Below are positions 1 through 5,015 of a stretch of DNA of 5,015 bases, one piece after another; positions within the stretch are counted from its first letter, which is position 1; the number at the start of each line of letters is the position of its first letter. The DNA is from Fimenecus sp964457415. GTDB lineage: Bacteria; Bacillota; Clostridia; Oscillospirales; Acutalibacteraceae. The notes under the pieces were generated by a model. It saw nothing but the letters and a program-made list of their open reading frames with translations. It was not told the DNA's origin and made no database searches. Position numbers and translations under genes: made by a program. Location of the stretch: the NCBI GenBank assembly GCA_964457415.1, contig CAYWFB010000089.1, forward strand, positions 1 to 5,015. The letters run 5' to 3'.

Positions 1-26
1 TTTTCATTTTTTACAAGTTTTTTCTT

Positions 27-49
27 GGCAGACTTTAGTCTGTCTTTTT
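27..49 (+). terminator. Probable intrinsic terminator of an off-window plus-strand gene
   Basis: A 7-base-pair stem (27-33 with 38-44, one G-T wobble) closes on a TTTA loop and is followed at once by a run of T on the plus strand. Read on the minus strand the hairpin is followed by A residues, so it can only work as a plus-strand terminator. This suggests a plus-strand gene ending just left of the window, converging on glgA. No coding sequence for that gene is visible here. Confidence 0.55.
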
Positions 50-66
50 GGCGTGTATTAATAACT

Positions 67-120
67 GAAAAGCATCTGACATTGCTTTTTATGCAAATGT
101 CAGATGCTCTTTTTATTTTT
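67..120. terminator. Bidirectional intrinsic terminator, 3' end of glgA transcript
   Basis: A perfect 13-base-pair inverted repeat (71-83 with 96-108) with a 12-base loop is flanked by T-rich sequence on its right on the plus strand (CTCTTTTTATTTTT) and by a shorter T run on the minus strand (TTTTCAG). It lies 59 bases beyond the glgA stop codon, where the end of the glg transcript is expected. The T tract is stronger for plus-strand transcription, so it may also serve as a second terminator for a convergent gene to the left. The stem is clear; the direction of main use is inferred. Confidence 0.8.
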
Positions 121-167
121 CAGTCGTTTCTTAACTTAATGGTATTGAGCCAAAGCTCCGCTTTTGT

Positions 168-1595
168 TTAGTCTTTGAGAATTGACTTATAAAGTCTGAT
201 ATACTCGTTTGCTGATTTTCCCCAGCTATTGTCGCACTCCATAGCACGTTTAACGAGGATGTTCCAGCCCTCTTTATTCTGATAACCCTCAAGTGCACGC
301 TTGATTGTATAAAGCATATCGTGTGCATTGTAGGTTGAGAATGTAAAGCCGTTGCCCTCGCCGTCGCCACTATCCTTGATACTGTCGCGAAGTCCGCCTG
401 TTTCACGGATAATCGGGATTGTACCGTAGCGAAGTGAAATCATCTGTGAAAGTCCGCAAGGCTCACTCTTACTTGGCATTAAGAAGATGTCACAACCTGC
501 ATAAATCTTCTTTGAAAGTGATGGAATAAAGCCGAGCTTCAGACCCATTTTATCGGGATATTTCTCTGCCATTTCCTTAAAGAAGCTTTCATACTGCCAT
601 TCGCCTGAACCGAGAACCACAAACTGAACATCCTGAGTTGCAAGCAATTCTTCAAGAACTGCTTTTACAAGGTCAAGTCCCTTATGACCTACAAGACGGG
701 TAACCATACCAATCATCGGCACATCTTCGCGCTGAGGAAGTGAGAAGTATTCCTGTAATTTTGCTTTGTTAACGGGCTTCTTTTCTTCAAAATCCTCTAC
801 TGTGTAGTTTACCTCGATATCCTTATCGGTTTCGGGGTTATAGAGAATTGTATCGATACCGTTTAAAATACCGCTGAGTTTCCATGAACGCTGATTAAGA
901 ATGGGGTCAAGACCGTGTGAATACCAAGGGTCAAGAATTTCGTTAGCATAAGAGGGGCTAACGGTTGTAACTCTGTCAGCACACTCAATTCCGCCCTTCA
1001 TAAAGTTACAACAACCGTCATATTCAAGAAGAGATGCGCAAGAGTCGGGAAGTCCTACAACCTCACCGAGAAGCTCCATTCCATAAGTACCCTGATATTG
1101 AATATTATGTATTGTAAAAACAGTTTTGATGTTTTCATATCCGGGACGGTTTGCATAAAGAGTATTGTAATAAACGGGTGTCAATGCTGACTGCCAGTCG
1201 TTACAATGGATAATGTCGGGCTTGAAGTCAATATGAGGAATAATCTCAAGCACTGCGCGGGCAAAGAATGCGAAACGCTCTGCATCATCATAATAGCCGT
1301 AAAGAGTGTCGCGCTTGAAATAATACTGATTATCAAGAAGATAATAGATTACTCCGCCTGCCTTTGCTTCAAAAATTCCGCAATACTGTCTGCGCCATGC
1401 AACAGGAACAGAAATACTTGTGACAAATTTCATTGTATCCTTGAGTTCCTGACTGATTGTGTCATAAAGAGGCATTACAACGCGCGCACCGATAAGCCTT
1501 TTGCGAAGAGCCTGAGGAAGACTGCCCGCAACATCACCAAGTCCGCCACTTGCCTTAAAGGGCAGTGCCTCACTTGAAACGTATAAAACTTTCAT
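168..1595 (-). CDS. glgA: Glycogen synthase (ADP-glucose type, GT5 family)
   Basis: This 475-residue cytoplasmic enzyme transfers glucose from ADP-glucose to the non-reducing end of an alpha-1,4-glucan. Its length is normal for bacterial GlgA and both GT-B lobes are complete. Visible motifs, in order: the N-terminal nucleotide-sugar loop SGGLGD at 16-21, HCNDW at 130-134, TIHN at 161-164, GILNGID at 242-248, the phosphate-binding TRLVGHKG at 299-306 (R300 and K305 fall at the same numbers as in Escherichia coli GlgA), EPCGL at 378-382 with the catalytic-region glutamate E378, and the second glycine loop ETGGL at 398-402. The canonical KTGGL lysine (E. coli K15) is replaced by Ala15, with a lysine at 14 instead. 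The ATG is preceded by GAAAGGA seven bases upstream. It is the last gene of the glgC-glgD-glgA run, 112 bases after glgD, and a terminator follows. Identification is very secure. Confidence 0.97.
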   Translation of the reverse strand: MKVLYVSSEALPFKASGGLGDVAGSLPQALRKRLIGARVVMPLYDTISQELKDTMKFVTSISVPVAWRRQYCGIFEAKAGGVIYYLLDNQYYFKRDTLYGYYDDAERFAFFARAVLEIIPHIDFKPDIIHCNDWQSALTPVYYNTLYANRPGYENIKTVFTIHNIQYQGTYGMELLGEVVGLPDSCASLLEYDGCCNFMKGGIECADRVTTVSPSYANEILDPWYSHGLDPILNQRSWKLSGILNGIDTILYNPETDKDIEVNYTVEDFEEKKPVNKAKLQEYFSLPQREDVPMIGMVTRLVGHKGLDLVKAVLEELLATQDVQFVVLGSGEWQYESFFKEMAEKYPDKMGLKLGFIPSLSKKIYAGCDIFLMPSKSEPCGLSQMISLRYGTIPIIRETGGLRDSIKDSGDGEGNGFTFSTYNAHDMLYTIKRALEGYQNKEGWNILVKRAMECDNSWGKSANEYIRLYKSILKD

Positions 1596-1602
1596 TATTA
1601 TA

Positions 1603-1609
1603 TCCTTTC
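1603..1609 (-). promoter_or_regulatory. Ribosome binding site of glgA
   Basis: GAAAGGA lies seven bases before the glgA ATG and supports that start. It is weaker than the GGAGG sites of glgC and glgD. TATAAT directly before the ATG resembles a -10 box but has no -35 partner and is too close to the start codon to be one. Confidence 0.75.
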
Positions 1610-1619
1610 AAATTTCTAA

Positions 1620-1696
1620 TGTAGGGGGCGTCGACTCGGCGCCCCGTTGGTTTTGCTGTGATTTATTTCGGGCTGCCGAGGTCGTCAGCCCCTACA
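1620..1696. repeat. 77-base nested palindromic element with TGTAGGGG ends
   Basis: The sequence begins TGTAGGGG and ends CCCCTACA, a perfect 8-base terminal inverted repeat. The symmetry continues imperfectly through arms of 27 bases (1620-1646) and 28 bases (1669-1696), which share TGTAGGGG, CGAC and TCGGC blocks and flank a 22-base AT-rich core. Each arm also folds alone: GGGGCG 1625-1630 with CGCCCC 1640-1645, and GGGCTG 1670-1675 with CAGCCC 1686-1691. The arms are GC-rich, unlike the surrounding spacer. Neither hairpin is followed by a T run on either strand, so it is not an intrinsic terminator. From memory, short palindromes starting GTAGGGGCG are widespread in intergenic DNA of gut Clostridia; I cannot check copy number here. 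It would lie in the glgD-glgA message. No clear target-site duplication is visible. Confidence 0.8.
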
Positions 1697-1707
1697 AATT
1701 ATGTTGA

Positions 1708-2823
1708 CTATATAACTATCTCTTTTCCGATATAAACAGGATAATTTTCTGCACCCGACAATGTCTTATTTGGTGTAATAACCACGCTCTTATCAGCTAC
1801 AACACAGTTTACTGTTGCGTCCTGAGCAACATATGTATCCTGCATAAGAATTGAATTCTTAACAACTGCTCCCTTTGCAACGCGAACACCGCGGAAGAGA
1901 ATTGAATTTTCAACTGTACCCTCGATAATGCAGCCGTCTGCAACAAGAGAATTCTTAACATCTGAGCCGATACCATAGATTGCGGGCATATCGTCGCGAA
2001 CCTTTGTGTAAACGGGACGAGAAGCGTCAAAGAGCTCATCACAGTTTGCAGGATTAAGAAGTGCCATATTAGCCTCATAATAAGACTGCATTGACTGAAC
2101 TGTTTCAGCATAGCCCTTTGCCTCATAGCCGTAAATATTGAGCTTTGAAGCGTTGCGCTGAATGATGTCAGCCTCGAAATCTGAATAATTAAGGCTGACT
2201 GCCTCATTCATAAGTCTTTCAAGGAGTGATTTCTTCATAAGGATTACGTTGAGTGAATAATTAACATCGCCCTCTGTAACGGGAGAAACTGAAATTTTTT
2301 CTGCCTTGCCGTCTGCGTTCATATCAAGAACAATCACATCTGTAAGCTGAGGCATTTTGCCATTCTTGTAAACGATTGTCATATCTGCATTTTTAGCGGT
2401 ATGGTAATCCATAAGCTTTTCAATGTCGATATTAAGAATTGTGTTACAGTCAGAAAAGAGAACATACTCCTCTTTTGAACGGCTGATAAAGCCCATTGCA
2501 CCCTTAAGAGATGTCAATTTATCGGCATTTCCGCCTGCCTCGTTTGTTGAGAAGGGAGGAAGAATGAAAAGACCGTCATTTTTGCGCGCCAAATCCCAAG
2601 GCTTGCCTGTTCCAAGATGGTCCATAAGTGACTGATAATTACTCTTTGTGAGAACGCCTACCTTTTCAATGCCTGCGTTCACCATATTTGAAAGAGTAAA
2701 GTCAATAAGACGATAACGTGAAGCAAAGGGAACCGAACCCATTGTACGAATGCCTGTAAGCTCACTTACACACTCGTCATAAGCGTTTGAGAAGATAATT
2801 CCAACAATATTCTTACCTGTCAT
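1708..2823 (-). CDS. glgD: GlgD, non-catalytic ADP-glucose pyrophosphorylase homologue
   Basis: This 371-residue cytoplasmic protein is related along its length to GlgC and is the usual GlgD of Bacillota. It keeps the interface-like RYRLIDFTLSNMVNAGI block (36-52), the GTGKPWDL segment (71-78) and a C-terminal left-handed beta-helix of hexapeptide repeats (about 285-350). It lacks the catalytic signatures of GlgC: the GGxGxRL nucleotide loop is replaced by SNAYDECV (12-19), KPAVP by TMGSVP (27-32), the metal-binding SGDH by SDCN (124-127), and no FEEKP sugar-phosphate motif is present. In studied Bacillota such as Geobacillus, GlgD has little activity alone and raises that of GlgC, so a regulatory subunit role is inferred. 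It starts one base after the glgC stop and ends with TAG. Confidence 0.95.
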   Translation of the reverse strand: MTGKNIVGIIFSNAYDECVSELTGIRTMGSVPFASRYRLIDFTLSNMVNAGIEKVGVLTKSNYQSLMDHLGTGKPWDLARKNDGLFILPPFSTNEAGGNADKLTSLKGAMGFISRSKEEYVLFSDCNTILNIDIEKLMDYHTAKNADMTIVYKNGKMPQLTDVIVLDMNADGKAEKISVSPVTEGDVNYSLNVILMKKSLLERLMNEAVSLNYSDFEADIIQRNASKLNIYGYEAKGYAETVQSMQSYYEANMALLNPANCDELFDASRPVYTKVRDDMPAIYGIGSDVKNSLVADGCIIEGTVENSILFRGVRVAKGAVVKNSILMQDTYVAQDATVNCVVADKSVVITPNKTLSGAENYPVYIGKEIVI

Positions 2824-2824
2824 C

Positions 2825-4042
2825 TTATTCAGCCTCCTTTACTACGTCTGTATCCACCTGTGTTTTAGGTGCAACAGAAGCACCCTCGCCTACATTTACG
2901 CCTGCGCCTACAACTGCAACGCCCCAGTCGTCACGGTTTTCCATATCCTCGGGGCTCTTACCTACTACTGCGCCTGCTTCAATAACTGCATTTTCAGCAA
3001 CGATTGAATACTGAACAACTGCACCCTTTTTAATAACTGTGCCGGGCATTACGATTGAGTATTTAACCTCTGCACCCTCTTCAACTGTTACATCAGAGAA
3101 AAGGATTGAGTAATCAACATCACCATAAACCTTTGAGCCCTCTGAAATCATTGAATTCTGCACCTTTGCGTTAGCAGAAATATAGTGAGGAGGTGAAACA
3201 GGAGTTTTTGCATAGATTTTCCATGTGGGGTCTGATAAATCAAGGTCAACCTTAGGATTAAGAAGGTCAAGGTTTGCCTCCCACAAGCTATCGATTGTAC
3301 CAACATCCTTCCAATATCCGTCAAAGAGATATGCGAACATTGGCTCGCCATCTGAATGCATCTTGGGGATAACATTTTTACCGAAGTCGTTACTTGACTC
3401 GGGGTCATTTTCATCGTCAATAAGATACTGACGAAGCTTGCTCCATGTAAACACGTAAACGCCCATTGAAGCCTTGTTACTTCTGGGATTTTTGGGTTTT
3501 TCTTCAAATTCTTTGATTGAATTATCATCATTCAAAATCATAAGACCGAAACGGCTTGCTTCTTCCCAGCTTACTTCGAGCATAGCGATTGTACAAGCCG
3601 CGCCCTTTTCCTTATGATATTCAAGCATTTTGTTATAATCCATCTTGTAAATGTGGTCACCTGAAAGGATAACAACATATTCGGGGTCATAACGGTCAAT
3701 AAAATTGATGTTCTGATAAATTGCGTTTGCTGTGCCCTTGTACCACTCTGTACCCTTAATCTGCTGATAAGGTGAGAGAATGTGAACACCACCGTTGGCT
3801 CTGTCCAAATCCCAAGCCTGACCATTGCCTATGTAGTCATTGAGCTCAAGGGGCTGATACTGTGTGAGAACGCCGACAGTTGAAATACCAGAGTTTACAC
3901 AGTTTGAAAGCGGGAAGTCAATAATTCTGTATTTTCCGCCGTAAGGAACAGCGGGCTTTGCAATGTTCTTTGTGAGAATTCCGAGACGGCTTCCCTGACC
4001 GCCTGCAAGAAGCATTGCAATACATTCCGGTTTACGTGCCAT
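2825..4042 (-). CDS. glgC: Glucose-1-phosphate adenylyltransferase (ADP-glucose pyrophosphorylase)
   Basis: GlgC converts glucose-1-phosphate and ATP to ADP-glucose and pyrophosphate, the committed and usually allosterically controlled step of bacterial glycogen synthesis. The 405-residue protein is full length. The nucleotidyltransferase domain shows GGQGSRL (14-20), KPAVP (29-33), the YRIIDFPLSN block (38-47), SGDH with the metal-binding Asp129 (127-130), FEEKP with Lys182, equivalent to the glucose-1-phosphate-binding Lys195 of Escherichia coli (179-183), and GYWKDVGT (242-249). A left-handed beta-helix of hexapeptide repeats follows from about 285 to 395. All expected catalytic residues are present, in contrast to GlgD. 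The ATG has GGAGG (4051-4055) eight bases upstream. It is first in the operon, about 73 bases after the predicted transcription start, and the glgD ribosome binding site lies in its 3' end. Confidence 0.97.
   Translation of the reverse strand: MARKPECIAMLLAGGQGSRLGILTKNIAKPAVPYGGKYRIIDFPLSNCVNSGISTVGVLTQYQPLELNDYIGNGQAWDLDRANGGVHILSPYQQIKGTEWYKGTANAIYQNINFIDRYDPEYVVILSGDHIYKMDYNKMLEYHKEKGAACTIAMLEVSWEEASRFGLMILNDDNSIKEFEEKPKNPRSNKASMGVYVFTWSKLRQYLIDDENDPESSNDFGKNVIPKMHSDGEPMFAYLFDGYWKDVGTIDSLWEANLDLLNPKVDLDLSDPTWKIYAKTPVSPPHYISANAKVQNSMISEGSKVYGDVDYSILFSDVTVEEGAEVKYSIVMPGTVIKKGAVVQYSIVAENAVIEAGAVVGKSPEDMENRDDWGVAVVGAGVNVGEGASVAPKTQVDTDVVKEAE
2833..2840 (-). promoter_or_regulatory. Ribosome binding site of glgD inside the end of glgC
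   Basis: AAAGGAGG lies nine bases before the glgD ATG and within the last codons of glgC. With only one base between the glgC TAA and the glgD ATG, ribosomes finishing glgC are placed to restart at glgD, which would favour balanced amounts of the two subunits. Confidence 0.9.
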
Positions 4043-4122
4043 TGTAAATTCCTCCGTTTATGTAAATTATTTGCTTGTGTAATTATTTTTACAAAATTAC
4101 AGTTGCATACTTATACAGATAT

Positions 4123-4151
4123 ATTTTAACACCGCAAAGCTGCGTTTTCAA
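4123..4151 (-). promoter_or_regulatory. Predicted housekeeping-sigma promoter of glgCDA
   Basis: On the minus strand TTGAAA (4146-4151) and TAAAAT (4123-4128) are separated by exactly 17 bases. Each matches the sigma-A consensus at five of six positions, and TG one base before the -10 box gives an extended -10 element. The predicted start is near 4116, leaving a leader of about 73 bases. Its place downstream of the ATPase terminator makes the glg genes an independent transcription unit. The spacer contains a small inverted repeat, CGCA-N4-TGCG (4133-4144). Confidence 0.7.
4136..4151 (-). promoter_or_regulatory. Possible CcpA (cre-like) operator overlapping the -35 box
   Basis: TTGAAAACGCAGCTTT on the minus strand fits the relaxed catabolite-responsive element pattern WTGNAANCGNWNNCWW at every position but one (T for C at position 14). 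The left half is ideal, while the right half is poor against the stricter palindromic form TGWAANCGNTNWCA. Its overlap with the -35 box is where a repressor would act. No ccpA gene is in the window, and binding is inferred only. Confidence 0.3.
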
Positions 4152-4289
4152 GTGCTTTTTGCACATTTTAATCAAATCACAAACAAAATCCGTCACACTG
4201 ATTTGTGCACTTTGTTACAAAATTTACCAGCTTATACGCAAAGAGCACAAATTTTGACATCTGTTTTTGTAGATTTTACAAAAAAGGCA

Positions 4290-4333
4290 TAAAAATAGCA
4301 GTCCCCACTCACATTCGAGTAAACGGAGACTGC
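4290..4333 (-). terminator. Intrinsic terminator of the cation ATPase gene
   Basis: A 9-base-pair stem with one wobble pair (4325-4333 with 4298-4306) and an 18-base loop that can form an inner ACTC/GAGT pairing is followed on the minus strand by TATTTTTAT. It begins 25 bases after the ATPase stop codon and separates that gene from the glg promoter. Confidence 0.88.
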
Positions 4334-4358
4334 TTTGATATTAAAAATATATATTTGC

Positions 4359-5015
4359 TTAATTCTTGTCTTTAGCTGCAGCTCTCTGAATAGCCTTAAC
4401 AATTTCAACTATCGGGATTACAAGGAATGCAAGACCGATTGAGATTGCATATTCAACAAGTGAAAGATGTGCAAATCCGAAAATATCTGCAAGGAATGGA
4501 ATTTCAATAATTGCAGTTGTAAGAACGAGAGATGCGAGCATTGCGCCATAGAGAATCTTGTTGTGACTGCCCTTGGCCATCATACCCACTACCGAACCGC
4601 GCTGCGAACGCATATTGAATGAATGGAAGATTTCACACATTGCCATTGTCAAGAATGCCATTGTCATACCGTCTGCGCTGTCCGCAATATTTCTGAAAGC
4701 GAAGGTTGCGCCTGTGTGAAGTGTTTCAATGTATTCACCAACATAGAATGCGATTACGGTAAGAATCGAAACAAGAATACCCTGATATGCACAGTCAATA
4801 CCAAGACCGCCTGCGAAGATACCGTCGTTCTTTGAACGGGGTTTTCTTCTCATAACATCCGCCTCTGCCTTTTCAGTACCGAGAGCAAGTGCGGGGAAGG
4901 TATCTGTTACAAGGTTGATGAAAAGAAGATGTGTAGGACCGAGAATTGTGAAGTTCATAAGAGAAGCAAAGAAGATTGTAACAACTTCTGAAAGGTTTGA
5001 ACCGAGAAGGAACTG
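4359..5015 (-). CDS. Calcium-type P-type ATPase (P2 family), C-terminal part
   Basis: This is the last 218 residues of a membrane cation pump; the phosphorylation, nucleotide-binding and actuator domains lie beyond the right edge. Reading is open to base 5015, so the first Met in view (codon at 4956-4958) is internal, not the start. The segment covers the end of membrane helix M5 with NLSE (7-10) and M6 with INLVTDTFPALALG (33-46), the signature of SERCA-like calcium pumps. M7 (about 75-95), M8 (about 117-133), M9 (about 153-175) and M10 (about 184-206) follow, then a short charged tail. Residues matching SERCA calcium ligands Asn768, Glu771, Asn796 and Asp800 are present as N7, E10, N34 and D38. 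The position of Glu908 appears to be A125, as in many bacterial pumps. Calcium export is the likely role; another divalent cation cannot be excluded. It has its own terminator and no evident link to glycogen synthesis. Confidence 0.93.
   Translation of the reverse strand, partial: QFLLGSNLSEVVTIFFASLMNFTILGPTHLLFINLVTDTFPALALGTEKAEADVMRRKPRSKNDGIFAGGLGIDCAYQGILVSILTVIAFYVGEYIETLHTGATFAFRNIADSADGMTMAFLTMAMCEIFHSFNMRSQRGSVVGMMAKGSHNKILYGAMLASLVLTTAIIEIPFLADIFGFAHLSLVEYAISIGLAFLVIPIVEIVKAIQRAAAKDKN

Larger units (their letters stand above)
4043..4289 (-). promoter_or_regulatory. Regulatory gap upstream of glgC
   Basis: This AT-rich stretch between the ATPase terminator and glgC holds no convincing gene on either strand. 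It contains the glg promoter, a leader of about 73 bases with an AT-rich palindrome (4078-4101), three spaced TGTAA(A)TT words (4043, 4061, 4078), and, upstream of the promoter, an 8-base inverted repeat ATTTGTGC/GCACAAAT (4201-4208 and 4245-4252) around a smaller palindrome TTTGTTACAAA (4211-4221). No known riboswitch fold was recognised. Confidence 0.6.

Noticed and set aside
151..166. Small AAAGC/GCTTT hairpin just after the glgA stop
   Set aside because: A 5-base-pair stem with a 3-base loop and no T run; the strong 13-base-pair hairpin further on is the better terminator.
131..406. A 91-codon minus-strand frame overlapping the 3' end of glgA
   Set aside because: It is a shadow of glgA in another frame and resembles no known protein.
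1206..1577. A 123-codon plus-strand frame opposite glgA
   Set aside because: It is antisense to the conserved N-terminal part of glgA and explained by its codon pattern; there is no ribosome binding site or known domain.
1620..1696. The glgD-glgA palindrome considered as an intrinsic terminator or attenuator
   Set aside because: Neither hairpin is followed by a T run on the minus strand, so the standard terminator form is absent.
4109..4140. Alternative -10 box TATAAG near 4112 downstream of the main promoter
   Set aside because: Its best -35 partner matches only about half the consensus, much weaker than TTGAAA-17-TAAAAT.
4075..4257. A 60-codon plus-strand frame in the ATPase-glgC gap
   Set aside because: It starts at TTG without a ribosome binding site, runs antisense to the promoter and leader, and its composition reflects AT-rich spacer DNA.
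4177..4260. A 27-codon minus-strand reading frame beginning ATG TCA AAA upstream of glgC, with three cysteines
   Set aside because: It has no ribosome binding site, lies upstream of the predicted glg promoter and shows no recognisable protein character; probably chance.

Overview
The window carries a bacterial glycogen-synthesis operon followed by the 3' part of an unrelated cation pump gene, all read from the minus strand. From right to left (the direction of transcription) it holds: the C-terminal 218 residues of a calcium-type P-type ATPase, open at the right edge; an intrinsic terminator; a roughly 250-base regulatory gap with a good housekeeping promoter; glgC (ADP-glucose pyrophosphorylase, catalytic subunit); glgD (its non-catalytic homologue); a 112-base gap occupied by a nested palindromic repeat; glgA (glycogen synthase); and a terminator region at the left edge.

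The presence of glgD beside glgC, strong GGAGG-type ribosome binding sites, moderate GC content and the style of the proteins point to a Clostridia-class Bacillota. An anaerobic gut Oscillospirales (Ruminococcus-like) organism is the best guess. This is inferred from gene content and sequence style only.

GlgC makes ADP-glucose from glucose-1-phosphate and ATP. GlgD most likely pairs with GlgC and tunes its activity, and GlgA transfers the glucose to a growing alpha-1,4-glucan. glgC and glgD are separated by one base, and the glgD ribosome binding site lies in the last codons of glgC, so the two are almost certainly co-translated from one message. glgA follows after the repeat element, with no convincing promoter of its own, and is probably on the same transcript. 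Branching enzyme (glgB) and phosphorylase (glgP), often linked to these genes in other Bacillota, are not in the window.

I see no new multi-gene system here; the coding content is ordinary. The points most worth a second look are: the 77-base element whose two inverted arms are each also palindromic, inserted between glgD and glgA; a possible catabolite-repression (cre-like) site overlapping the -35 box of the glg promoter; further symmetric sequences around that promoter; a shifted lysine in the ADP-glucose-binding motif of GlgA; and the apparent loss of one calcium ligand in the ATPase.
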